Positions 50,611 to 59,251 of a DNA stretch of 64,000 nucleotides are shown here, one piece after another. Source of the DNA: JASGDC01 sp047605865 (GTDB lineage: Bacteria; Actinomycetota; Actinomycetes; Actinomycetales; Micrococcaceae); assembly GCA_047605865.1 (NCBI GenBank), contig JASGFC010000003.1, positions 1 through 64,000 on the forward strand, given 5' to 3'. Below the pieces are notes generated by a model. It did no database searches. It was not told the DNA's origin and saw nothing but the letters and a program-made list of their open reading frames with translations. A program made the position numbers and the translations under genes. The stretch's first letter is position 1. Each line of letters opens with the position of its first letter.

Positions 50611-52152
50611 AGTAATCCGATAGATAACACACCAAAGAAAATCGAGAGTCTCGAAGGCGGCCCCTTTGCTGCTAGAGCTCTTGAAGAGAACACTGAAGGG
50701 CCTGGCCTAGAAGAGTACCCTTCCGATACGTCTTTCTTTGGTCACCCAAAACAAATGGCAACGCTTTTCGGTGTAGAAACCTGGGAACGCTTCTCCTACT
50801 ATGGTTTGCAAGGAATCGTACTTCTCTATATGTACTATTCTGTTGCAAAAGGTGGACTTGGCATGACTCAAGCCGAGGCTACCTCAGTTGTAGGTGCTTA
50901 TGGTGGTGGGCTTTACCTCTCCTCAATTTTGATGGGCTGGTTAGCAGACCGAGTCCTTGGCCGTGAACGTACCCTCTTCTATAGTGCTATCGTTGTGATG
51001 ATTGGTCACTTAACTCTAGCTTTCTTGACAGGAATTCCTGGTCTAGTCATTGGTATTTTCTGTATCGCTGTTGGTGGTGGCGGCGTCAAAGCAGCCTCTA
51101 CTTCGATGGTTGGATCCCTCTATCCGAAAGGCGATACACGTCTTGGATCAGGGTTTGCGTTGTACTACTTAGGTATTAACCTAGGTGGTTTGATTGGTCC
51201 ACTTGCAACTGGTTACCTACAAAGCACTAAAGGTTTCCACTATGGTTTCGGTTTAGCTGCTATTGGTATGGCGCTTGGTTTAGCTCAATACGCTCTAACA
51301 CGTAAGAATCTGCCTGAATCTACTCGTCGTGTCAATGATCCTCTTTCTCCAGAAGAAAAGAAGAAGCTTTACACTATTATTGCTGTTGGTGTTATCGTTG
51401 TAGCAATTCTTATTGCAACTCATATTATCAATATTGATGATGCTTCAAATGCAGTCATCGTAATCTCTGTGATTACTACTTTCGTTTTGTATTACTTGAT
51501 GATTAAGAGCCCGAAGGTAGACCAAGTAGAACGTGATCGTATTTGGGCTTCAGTACCATTGTTTGTATCTTCTGTAGCTTTCTGGGCACTTTACCAGCAA
51601 CAGTTCACTGTTTTGACTATCTACGCAGACAAACGTTTGAACCGTCATATCGGTAACTGGGAAATGCCAGTGGCATGGGTACAGTCTATTAACCCTATCT
51701 ATATCATTTTGCTTTCTGGTTTCTTTGCTGGATTATGGGCTAAATGGAAAGGGCAACCTGGAACAATTTCCAAGTTTGCTTGGGCAAACATATTTATTGG
51801 TCTAGCATTCTTTATGTTCCTACCATTTGCAAATGGTCCTGCAAACTCAGCGCCACTTTTGCTTATCTGTGTGATTCTGTTCGTGTTTACTATCGGTGAG
51901 ATGTTTCTCTCTCCGGTATCACTTGCCGTTTCAACTCAATTGGCACCTAAAGCCTACACCACTCAGATGGTTGCAATGTTCTTCTTAGCCTCTGGTATCG
52001 GTACTTCTCTTGCAGGTACCCTTGCTGGATACTATAACCCTGATAACGAAGTACCTTACTTCCTTAGCTTAGGTATTGCTTCCATTCTTGTTGGATTCGT
52101 AATGTTCGGTTTGAAGAAATGGGTCAACAACCGTATGCACGGCGTACTGTAG
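50608..52152 (+). CDS. POT/PTR family proton-dependent peptide transporter 2
   Basis: This 514-residue paralogue of the preceding gene has a longer, acidic N-terminal tail (about 40 residues) before the signature GVETWERFSYYGLQGIVLLY, then INLGGLIGPLATGYLQ, KGFHYGFGLAAIGMALGLAQ and YQQQFTVLTIYADKRLNR. The proton-coupling Glu/Arg residues are kept. Differences from copy 1 in helix 1 and the loop after helix 6 may tune peptide preference. The gene ends before palindrome D and a large terminator. Confidence 0.95.
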   Translation: MSNPIDNTPKKIESLEGGPFAARALEENTEGPGLEEYPSDTSFFGHPKQMATLFGVETWERFSYYGLQGIVLLYMYYSVAKGGLGMTQAEATSVVGAYGGGLYLSSILMGWLADRVLGRERTLFYSAIVVMIGHLTLAFLTGIPGLVIGIFCIAVGGGGVKAASTSMVGSLYPKGDTRLGSGFALYYLGINLGGLIGPLATGYLQSTKGFHYGFGLAAIGMALGLAQYALTRKNLPESTRRVNDPLSPEEKKKLYTIIAVGVIVVAILIATHIINIDDASNAVIVISVITTFVLYYLMIKSPKVDQVERDRIWASVPLFVSSVAFWALYQQQFTVLTIYADKRLNRHIGNWEMPVAWVQSINPIYIILLSGFFAGLWAKWKGQPGTISKFAWANIFIGLAFFMFLPFANGPANSAPLLLICVILFVFTIGEMFLSPVSLAVSTQLAPKAYTTQMVAMFFLASGIGTSLAGTLAGYYNPDNEVPYFLSLGIASILVGFVMFGLKKWVNNRMHGVL

Positions 52153-52170
52153 TTTACTCACCTGTCACTT

Positions 52171-52226
52171 CGTGACTAATGGTTATTTACATTAACTTTA
52201 GCTCACGTAAATAACCATTAGTCACG
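52171..52226. repeat. Palindromic repeat, copy D
   Basis: Perfect 20-bp arms (52171-52190 and 52207-52226) share CGTGACTAATGGTTATTT with copy A but have a diverged tip. It lies between POT2 and the convergent rbfA, and its right end overlaps the palindrome at 52223-52278. Confidence 0.85.
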
Positions 52227-52278
52227 AACTTATAAAAGTGCCCCTAGTCATGACTAGGGGCACTTTTATAAGTTCGTG
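52223..52278. terminator. 56-bp perfect palindrome, bidirectional terminator
   Basis: Arms 52223-52250 and 52251-52278 are perfect inverted repeats of 28 bp meeting at the centre. The GTGCCCCTAGTC core is flanked by A/T-rich runs (TATAAAAG, CTTTTATA) that give a weak U-rich tract on either strand. It separates POT2 from rbfA. Confidence 0.8.
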
Positions 52279-52279
52279 T

Positions 52280-52690
52280 TTATGAGTAAGGATTCTCATC
52301 CCCAGAAGGCTTAGCATTTTCAGCAAGTTTTTTAACTCTAGCATCTTGTTCAGCAGCTTCATTAAGTTTTGCTTCAAGAGCACTTGCCTGTTCAGGCAAA
52401 GCATCGTGAATAAAGTCAAGAGTAGGTGTTAAACGCACTGTGATATTCTTACCAACTTCTGAACGCAGCATTCCTTTAGCAGAGCTCAAAGCCTTTTCAG
52501 TAGAAGCAAGATCATCTTCATCACCTAACACTGTGTAGAAAAGAGTAGCATTTTGCAAATCAGATGTTACACGTGAATCAGTAATAGTGATAAAACCCAA
52601 GCGTGGATCTTTCACTTTGGTACGTAACGCCTCAGCAACAATAATCTTGATTTGATCAGCTAGCTTTCGTGCACGAGGATTTTCTCCCAT
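52280..52690 (-). CDS. rbfA: Ribosome-binding factor A
   Basis: This 136-residue protein has the RbfA KH-like fold pattern: ARKLADQIKIIVAEALRTKV, DPRLGFITITDSRVTSDLQN (KDPRL motif) and KNITVRLTPTLDFIHDA. It helps late 30S subunit maturation. A charged tail of about 25 residues follows. It lies 14 bases after infB in the conserved nusA-infB-rbfA operon. The large palindrome at 52223-52278 ends the operon. Confidence 0.95.
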   Translation of the reverse strand: MGENPRARKLADQIKIIVAEALRTKVKDPRLGFITITDSRVTSDLQNATLFYTVLGDEDDLASTEKALSSAKGMLRSEVGKNITVRLTPTLDFIHDALPEQASALEAKLNEAAEQDARVKKLAENAKPSGDENPYS

Positions 52691-52704
52691 TTTTACGCCC
52701 TTAT

Positions 52705-55515
52705 CTATGCTCGAGGTTTTTCAACCATTTCGTAGTTTTCAATGATGTCATCAACTTTGATATCGTTGAAGTTTCCAAGACCAATACCACACTCAAAGCC
52801 CTCACGGACTTCAGTTGCATCATCTTTGAAGCGCTTCAAGGAATCAATGGTTAGACTTTCTTGAACAACTACACCATCACGGATGAGTCTTGCTTTAGCG
52901 TTACGGCGCATAAGTCCAGACTTGACCATACAACCAGCAATGTTTCCAAACTTTGAAGAACGGAAAACGTCACGTACTTCTGCTTGACCCAGTTGAGATT
53001 CTTCAAACTCTGGCTTCAACATACCCTTAAGCGTTGACTCAATCTCGTCAATTGCAGAGTAAATAACAGAGTAGTATCGAATATCTACACCTTCTCTGTC
53101 TGCAAGCTCTTGAACCTGATTGGCTGCTCGCACGTTAAATCCGATGATAACGGCATTATCAACAGTTGCCAAGTTGACATCGTTCATCGTGATAGCACCA
53201 ACGCCACGATGAATAACACGAACATCAACATCATCGCCTACATCAATCTTCATGATGGCATCTTCAAGTGCCTCAACAGCACCTGAAACGTCACCTTTAA
53301 TAATGAGGCTTAAAGTCTCAACCTTGCCAGCAGCAATCGCAGCGTTAAGTTCTTCAAGGCTGCCACGCTTACGGCGTTTAGCAAGAAGAGCATTACGTTC
53401 GGTAATCTCTCGTTTTTCTGCAACTTGACGAGCTTTACGCTCTTCAGATGTGACGATGAAACTATCGCCTGCACGAGGTACAGAGTTAAGCCCTAAAACC
53501 TGAACTGGACGTGAAGGTTCAGCAGCTTTAACAGTGGTTCCGTTCTCATCGAACATAGCACGCACACGACCATGAGCCGTACCAACAACCATGTTATCTC
53601 CAACACGAAGAGTACCTTGCTGAACAAGAACAGTTACAGTTGCGCCGCGTCCTTTATCAAGGTTTGCCTCAATTGCAACACCCAATGCTTCCTTAGTTGG
53701 GTTAGCTTTTAGCTCAATGGCAGCATCAGCAGTCAACAAGACTGAGTCAATCAGCTCATCTATGCCTTGTCCTTGTTTAGCTGAAACATCAACGAACATG
53801 GTATCTCCACCGTATTCTTCTGGAACAAGATCATACTCAGTAAGCTGACCACGGATTTTTTCAGGATTAGCGCCTTCTGTATCTATTTTGTTCACTGCAA
53901 CCACGATAGGTACATCTGCTGCTTGAGCGTGGTTCAATGCTTCAATAGTTTGTGGCATCACCCCATCGTCAGCTGCAACAACAAGCACAGCAATATCTGT
54001 TACTTGAGCTCCACGAGCACGCATAGCCGTAAAAGCCTCGTGACCTGGAGTATCGATGAAAGTAATAGCACGATTATCACCTTCGTGCTCATGATGAATC
54101 TGATAAGCACCAATATGCTGGGTAATACCACCAGCCTCACGATCAGAGATATCCGTATTACGAATAGCATCCAAAAGGCGAGTCTTACCGTGGTCAACGT
54201 GACCCATAACAGTTACCACAGGAGCACGAGTTTCGAGATCTTCCTCGTTTTCATTTTTCTCTTCAGCTTCAAGATCGATATCAAAGCTTTCAAGAATTTC
54301 ACGATCTTCATCTTCTGGTGAAACCATTTCAATGTTGTAACCTAAGTCAGCGCCAAGCAACTCAAAAGTATCTTCATCTAGAGATTGGTTAGCAGTGGCC
54401 ATCTCACCAAGTTTCATGAGTAACATCACTAATGAAGCCGGATTAGCATTAATTTTATCTGCGAAGTCGTTTAGAGTAGCGCCGCGGCGTAAACGAATAC
54501 TGGTTGAACCATCACCTTTTGGAATAGTTACACCATTTGAACCTGGAACTTGCATTTGCTCCAGTTGTTGTTGACGCTTCTCGCGCTTTGACTTACGCTG
54601 TTTTGACTTACTGCCACCTTTACCAAAAGCACCAGCAGCGTTTCCTCGGCGTCCGCCACCTTTTCCAGCAAAACCACCACGTGGGCTACCTGGAGCATTA
54701 CCTGGTCCGTTTCCAAACTTCTGCTGTGGGCTACCTGGAGTCGAATTCTTGTATGGGCTACTTCCCTGTTCTTGACGACCTTGGCCTTGGGTAGAACGTG
54801 CACCTCCGGGACGTTGACCTTGACCTTGTCCTGGACGATTTTGCCCTTGTCCACCACGACCAGCAGGGCGTTGTCCTTGCCCGCCACGACCACCTGGGCG
54901 TCCACCTGGTCGCTGAGGTCGACCTTGCGGTTTTGGCATGCCTTGAGATGTTGCGAATGGGTTATTACCTGGACGAGCCATTGGTTTCGGGCGAGGCGCC
55001 ATTGGTTTTGGCATGCCTTGAGATGTTGCGAATGGGTTATTACCTGGACGAGTAGACTTTTGCTCTTCAGCTTGTGCAGTAGCTTTAGTCTCTGGCTTTG
55101 GTGTTGTTGTACTAGGAGCCTGCGGAGCAGCTGAAGGCTGTGCCTTTGTTTCAGCTTTGACTTCCTTTTTAAACCCTGGTTTTGGTGCAGGTTTTGGAGC
55201 CATTGGTTTCTTAGCTTGTGGAGTTGCTTCTGACTCCTGCTGCGCTTGTGTTTTTGTTACAGCTGGTTTTGCATTCTTTGTAGTAGCTGATGAAACCGTA
55301 GCAGGCTTCTTTACTGGGGTAGTTTTTTTCTGCGCCTTAGATTCTTCTGATTGCTCAACCTTAGGAAAGGCATCACGTAGTTTCTTTTGTGCTGGTGCCT
55401 CCACTGTTGAGGATGCAGTTTTAACAAATTCGCCCAGCTCTTTTAATTTAGCTACAGCTTCTTTACTGGTGATTCCCAGTTCTTTTGCTAACTCGTGTAC
55501 GCGAAGTTTAGCCAC
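52705..55515 (-). CDS. infB: Translation initiation factor IF-2
   Basis: This 936-residue GTPase begins with an IF2_N helix region (MAKLRVHELAKELGITSKEA), a long Pro/Gly/Arg/Gln-rich linker (about 60-330), a second IF2_N segment (STSIRLRRGATLNDFADKIN), and the G domain with GHVDHGKT, DTPGHEAF and NKID, then domains II-IV. It delivers initiator tRNA to the 30S subunit. The linker contains a 25-residue repeat unit. The GTG start has AGGAG partly buried in a hairpin. Confidence 0.97.
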   Translation of the reverse strand: MAKLRVHELAKELGITSKEAVAKLKELGEFVKTASSTVEAPAQKKLRDAFPKVEQSEESKAQKKTTPVKKPATVSSATTKNAKPAVTKTQAQQESEATPQAKKPMAPKPAPKPGFKKEVKAETKAQPSAAPQAPSTTTPKPETKATAQAEEQKSTRPGNNPFATSQGMPKPMAPRPKPMARPGNNPFATSQGMPKPQGRPQRPGGRPGGRGGQGQRPAGRGGQGQNRPGQGQGQRPGGARSTQGQGRQEQGSSPYKNSTPGSPQQKFGNGPGNAPGSPRGGFAGKGGGRRGNAAGAFGKGGSKSKQRKSKREKRQQQLEQMQVPGSNGVTIPKGDGSTSIRLRRGATLNDFADKINANPASLVMLLMKLGEMATANQSLDEDTFELLGADLGYNIEMVSPEDEDREILESFDIDLEAEEKNENEEDLETRAPVVTVMGHVDHGKTRLLDAIRNTDISDREAGGITQHIGAYQIHHEHEGDNRAITFIDTPGHEAFTAMRARGAQVTDIAVLVVAADDGVMPQTIEALNHAQAADVPIVVAVNKIDTEGANPEKIRGQLTEYDLVPEEYGGDTMFVDVSAKQGQGIDELIDSVLLTADAAIELKANPTKEALGVAIEANLDKGRGATVTVLVQQGTLRVGDNMVVGTAHGRVRAMFDENGTTVKAAEPSRPVQVLGLNSVPRAGDSFIVTSEERKARQVAEKREITERNALLAKRRKRGSLEELNAAIAAGKVETLSLIIKGDVSGAVEALEDAIMKIDVGDDVDVRVIHRGVGAITMNDVNLATVDNAVIIGFNVRAANQVQELADREGVDIRYYSVIYSAIDEIESTLKGMLKPEFEESQLGQAEVRDVFRSSKFGNIAGCMVKSGLMRRNAKARLIRDGVVVQESLTIDSLKRFKDDATEVREGFECGIGLGNFNDIKVDDIIENYEMVEKPRA
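54929..55052 (-). repeat. In-frame 49-bp direct repeat in the IF-2 linker
   Basis: Two identical 49-base copies (54929-54977 and 55004-55052) are offset by 75 bases, that is 25 codons, encoding RPGNNPFATSQGMPKP twice. DNA identity with no silent change suggests a recent duplication. Confidence 0.9.
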
Positions 55516-55517
55516 TT

Positions 55518-55555
55518 TTCTCCTGTCTTGATCTGCGCCAAGACAGGCACAGATC
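55518..55555 (-). promoter_or_regulatory. Two mutually exclusive hairpins at the infB ribosome binding site
   Basis: On the minus strand, hairpin 1 pairs GATCTGTGCC (55555-55546) with GGCGCAGATC (55539-55530), 10 bp with one G-U. Hairpin 2 pairs CCTGTCTTG (55547-55539) with CAAGACAGG (55530-55522), 9 bp, and takes up the AGG of the AGGAG ribosome site (55524-55520). The two share bases and cannot coexist. Confidence 0.55.
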
Positions 55556-55587
55556 TCTACTTACTTACCGAACTCATTGTGAGAAAC

Positions 55588-55896
55588 TCACTGCTTGTCC
55601 AACATTTCAATCCGTTCTTTCATTTTCTTTTCAAGCGCTACTACCTCAATAGGTGCAGAAACTCTTAAAGCTTTCCCTAAAGCTTGTTGAAGCCTAGGGC
55701 TTTGAAAACATTCGTGTGAAGCATGTAACCAAGCACCTCGGCCAGGTAACACCTTCTCAACATCTATAACAGCAAACAAAGAATTATTATTCTTAATCGC
55801 AACAACTCGTAAAAGTTCTGAACGCAAAGCTTTTTTACGGCAAACAATACAAGTGCGCACTGGTTGATGTATAGAGTTTTCTGTATCGTTACTCAT
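55588..55896 (-). CDS. YlxR family protein (DUF448)
   Basis: This 102-residue protein has the YlxR signature RTCIVCRKKALRSELLRVV (about 14-32) and GRGAWLHASHECFQ (about 53-66). YlxR proteins bind RNA and have been linked to control of RNase P or gene expression; the exact role is unsettled. The position between nusA and infB is conserved. The RNA-binding groove Arg/Lys residues are kept. Confidence 0.92.
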   Translation of the reverse strand: MSNDTENSIHQPVRTCIVCRKKALRSELLRVVAIKNNNSLFAVIDVEKVLPGRGAWLHASHECFQSPRLQQALGKALRVSAPIEVVALEKKMKERIEMLDKQ

Positions 55897-55907
55897 TCTA
55901 CACTGTT

Positions 55908-56885
55908 TTATCGTGTCATTGCTTCCATATCTGAAATAATATCAATTCGCCAACCAGTAAGTTTAGCAGCAAGACGGGCATTTTGACCCTCTTTACCAAT
56001 TGCTAAAGATAATTGATAATCCGGAACAATAGCACGAGCTGAACGTGATTCTTCATCAAGAATTTCTACAGAAAGTACCTGCGAAGGCGACAAAGCATGT
56101 GAAATAAAATCAGCAGGATCGTTGGAATAATCAACAATGTCTATTTTCTCACCATTTAATTCATTCATGACAGCGCGCACACGAGCACCCATTTCTCCAA
56201 TACAAGCCCCTTTAGGATTAAGACCTTTTTCAGTAGCTTTGACAGCCATTTTTGTGCGATGCCCAGCTTCGCGTGCAAGAGCCATAACTTTCACAGTTCC
56301 ATGAACAATCTCAGGAACTTCTAGAGCGAAAAGTTTACGTACTAAATCTGGATGAGAACGTGAAATAGTAACTGCTGGACCCTTATTACCCATTGATGCA
56401 TCAATAACTAGAGCACGAATACGTTTACCATGAGTGTACTGCTCACCAGGAACCTGTTCAGATAAAGGTAAAACCGCCTCTACATCACCAAGATCAACAT
56501 GAACCATATCAGGGTTGTGGCTCTGCTGAATAATTCCAGATACGATTTCCCCTTTTTTAGCTTGGAAACTTCCAACCATTTGGCCATCTTCAACATCACG
56601 AAGACTATTGAGGATAACTTGGCGAGCAGTGCTGGCAGCAACACGTCCAAAACCTTCTGGGGTATCGTCAAACTCGCCAATAATTTCATCATTTTCATCG
56701 TATTCAGGAACCCAAATGTTTACTTTTCCAGCGTCAACATCCAGTTCGCATCGTGCTTCATGTGAAGATTCACGAGTCTTGTAATATGCAGTCAGAATTG
56801 CTTTTTCAATGGCTGGCGTGATAGATTCCAAAGGAATTTCACGTTCATTGGCTAACTCTTCTAATGCGTTTAAATCAATATCCAC
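55908..56885 (-). CDS. nusA: Transcription termination/antitermination factor NusA
   Basis: This 325-residue protein has the N-terminal RNA polymerase-binding domain, an S1 domain (about 105-175; GEIVSGIIQQSHNPDMVHVD), and two KH domains with NPKGACIGEMGARVRAVMNE and LSLAIGKEGQNARLAAKLTG. There are no C-terminal acidic repeats, as usual for actinobacteria. It controls pausing, termination and rRNA antitermination. The GTG start has AAGGTGG upstream. It belongs to the rimP-nusA-ylxR-infB operon. Confidence 0.96.
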   Translation of the reverse strand: MDIDLNALEELANEREIPLESITPAIEKAILTAYYKTRESSHEARCELDVDAGKVNIWVPEYDENDEIIGEFDDTPEGFGRVAASTARQVILNSLRDVEDGQMVGSFQAKKGEIVSGIIQQSHNPDMVHVDLGDVEAVLPLSEQVPGEQYTHGKRIRALVIDASMGNKGPAVTISRSHPDLVRKLFALEVPEIVHGTVKVMALAREAGHRTKMAVKATEKGLNPKGACIGEMGARVRAVMNELNGEKIDIVDYSNDPADFISHALSPSQVLSVEILDEESRSARAIVPDYQLSLAIGKEGQNARLAAKLTGWRIDIISDMEAMTR

Positions 56886-56896
56886 TTTTTACCACC

Positions 56897-57382
56897 TTAT
56901 GAGTTGGGCAGCTCAATTACTGCATGAGTAATTGAGTCTCGGTCAATGTTTACTAGTCCTTGTTCGCTCTTTTTAGGAGCTTTTCCTCTAACCATTTTTG
57001 GTTTATTATCTAAAACGATCTTGTCTGGATCTATAGATTCTAAAACACCACGATAACTTGTATCTACTGTATCTACTAGAACTATCTTTCCTATGGCACG
57101 TTTAAAATGCCGTTCCTGAGTTAACGGAGTATCTGCACCAGGGGAAAAAACCTCTAAGAGATACTCACTATCACTGACATCCTGTTGATCTAATGCTTGC
57201 GAAAGTTTAGTGCTAAAATCTGAAATCTCATCGAGAGTAACCGCTTCATCTTTATCTACATCTACAATCACTTCAAGCCGCTGTGGGGCGCCATCTTCAA
57301 AGGAAACTGACTGAATAATAAAGTGCTCCTGTTGAGCAATTTGTTCGATAACATCTTGTAACTGGGGGTTAAGTGTGGGCAT
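56897..57382 (-). CDS. rimP: Ribosome maturation factor RimP
   Basis: This 161-residue protein has the RimP pattern: an N-terminal alpha/beta domain (LEVIVDVDKDEAVTLDEISD with the LDxxxxxS-type helix), the loop YLLEVFSPGADTPL (the family's L-E-V-S-S-P-G motif), and a C-terminal SH3-like domain. It assists 30S assembly. AAGGAGGG precedes the ATG. It starts the nusA/infB operon, 75 bases after proS. Confidence 0.95.
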   Translation of the reverse strand: MPTLNPQLQDVIEQIAQQEHFIIQSVSFEDGAPQRLEVIVDVDKDEAVTLDEISDFSTKLSQALDQQDVSDSEYLLEVFSPGADTPLTQERHFKRAIGKIVLVDTVDTSYRGVLESIDPDKIVLDNKPKMVRGKAPKKSEQGLVNIDRDSITHAVIELPNS

Positions 57383-57458
57383 TTTCCCTCCTTACAAGTA
57401 TTCAGTTCTAACAAAGTATTACTCTTATAGTACTCTCTCGAAGTTCAAATTCACAAAA

Positions 57459-59231
57459 TTAAACCTTAAGTTCTTCTACAAGCTTTTCTACTGCATTTTC
57501 AACAGGAATATTGGTGGCGTTTCCTGTAGCTCGATTCTTTAGCTCAATAGTGCCATCTTTAAGGCCTCTACCTACAACCATAATGTAGGGCATGCCTAAT
57601 AATTCAGCATCACCAAACTTAACTCCTGGTGAAATTTTTGTACGATCGTCATAAAGAACAGAAATTCCTGCTTCATAAAGTTGTTCAGCAAGTTCTTCCG
57701 CTTTATTCAAAATCTCTTCATTTTTACCTGCTGCAACAAGATGCACTTGGGCAGGAGCTAGATGAGCTGGCCAACACAGGCCTTTATCGTCTCCTGTTTG
57801 TTCTGCAATTGCAGCCAACGCACGAGTCACACCAAATCCATAAGAACCCATAGTTACAGTAACTTGTTTACCATTTTGGTCTAAAACTTTAAGTCCTAAT
57901 GCCTGCGCATACTTAGTTCCAAGTTGGAAAATATGGCCCAGTTCAATACCACGAGCAATTTCTAATTTTCCAGAGCCATCTGGAGCTAAGTCACCTTCTT
58001 GAATTTGTGCACATTCAATAAAACCATCGTGAGAAAAATCGCGACCAGCTACAAGGTTAACAACATGTTGCTGATTCTTGTTAGCCCCCGTAACCCAAGA
58101 GCTACCTTCAACGATACGAGGATCAACGAGATATCGAAGTCCAGTTTGACCTTCAGTACCAAGAAACTGTTCTCCTTGAAGCGTTATTGGTCCAATATAG
58201 CCAGCAAGCAAACCCTGATCTTCTAAATCTTTAGGATTAGCATTTTCAATGTCGATTTCTCCCATATTGAGATTAGCCTCAATACGTTTAAGATCTACTT
58301 CTCTATTTCCTGGAAGACCAACAACAATAATCTCTCGATCTCCAGTAGCTTTAGTTACGGCTAAAACGACGTTTTTCAGCGTTTGCTCTGCGCTGATGTT
58401 GTATCCTTGCTCATTGATTACATGGACAAGTGAGTCTATCGTAGTGCTATCTGGGGTATCTACTACTTTAAAATCTTCATCACTTGTTGGGTAATCTTCA
58501 GGCACAATTGTTTCAACTGCTTCAGCATTTGCTGCATATCCGCCTTGCGAACGAACATAAGTATCTTCACCAACAGCTGTAGGGTGTAAAAATTCTTCGC
58601 TCTTGGAGCCTCCCATTGCCCCTGAAACAGCTTTAACAGGAACTACCTCAAGTTGAAGTCGTTCAAAGATGCGCAGATACGCTCCCCGCATATCTTGATA
58701 AGATTTTTCTAGCCCTTCAGCATCAATATCAAAAGAATAGGCATCTTTCATCGTGAATTCTCTACCCCTGAGGAGACCAGCACGTGGCCTTGCTTCATCA
58801 CGATATTTATCTTGAATTTGATACAGCGAAAGTGGCAAATCTTTATAGGAAGTACACATATCTTTTACAAGTAGAGTAAACATTTCTTCATGCGTTGGAG
58901 CTAGAAGATAGTCTGCCTCTTTGCGATCTTGTAACCGAAAAAGATTGTCCCCATATTCAACCCATCGACCAGAAATATCATATGGTTCGCGTGGAAGTAA
59001 AGCAGGGAAATGAACTTCTTGCGAATTGATAGCTTCCATTTCTTCACGAGCGATACGCTCAATATTGCTTTTAACTGCTAACCCTAAAGGAAGCCAAGAA
59101 TAAATTCCTGGGGCAGCTCGCCGAATGTATCCTGCCCTTGTTAAAAGTCGATGACTTTTAACTTCAGCATCACTTGGGTCTTCACGAAGTGTCCGAACAA
59201 AGATTTGGGACATCCTCATTAGTTTTGGCAT
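57459..59231 (-). CDS. proS: Prolyl-tRNA synthetase
   Basis: This 590-residue class II synthetase has motif 1/2 elements (RAGYIRRAAPGIYSWLPLG, RDEARPRAGLLRGREFTMKD), a bacterial insertion (editing) domain in the middle (about 230-390) and the anticodon-binding C-terminus. It charges tRNA-Pro in the cytosol. The ATG at 59231 has AAGGAT upstream; the frame begins one codon earlier at a TTG. The position between ispG and rimP is typical of actinobacteria. Confidence 0.97.
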   Translation of the reverse strand: MPKLMRMSQIFVRTLREDPSDAEVKSHRLLTRAGYIRRAAPGIYSWLPLGLAVKSNIERIAREEMEAINSQEVHFPALLPREPYDISGRWVEYGDNLFRLQDRKEADYLLAPTHEEMFTLLVKDMCTSYKDLPLSLYQIQDKYRDEARPRAGLLRGREFTMKDAYSFDIDAEGLEKSYQDMRGAYLRIFERLQLEVVPVKAVSGAMGGSKSEEFLHPTAVGEDTYVRSQGGYAANAEAVETIVPEDYPTSDEDFKVVDTPDSTTIDSLVHVINEQGYNISAEQTLKNVVLAVTKATGDREIIVVGLPGNREVDLKRIEANLNMGEIDIENANPKDLEDQGLLAGYIGPITLQGEQFLGTEGQTGLRYLVDPRIVEGSSWVTGANKNQQHVVNLVAGRDFSHDGFIECAQIQEGDLAPDGSGKLEIARGIELGHIFQLGTKYAQALGLKVLDQNGKQVTVTMGSYGFGVTRALAAIAEQTGDDKGLCWPAHLAPAQVHLVAAGKNEEILNKAEELAEQLYEAGISVLYDDRTKISPGVKFGDAELLGMPYIMVVGRGLKDGTIELKNRATGNATNIPVENAVEKLVEELKV

Positions 59232-59251
59232 CAAATTATCCTTACAAATGT

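Noticed and set aside
54528..55531. Several overlapping frames on both strands in the infB linker
   Set aside because: All mirror the repetitive Gly/Pro/Arg/Gln-rich IF-2 linker and have no start signals of their own.
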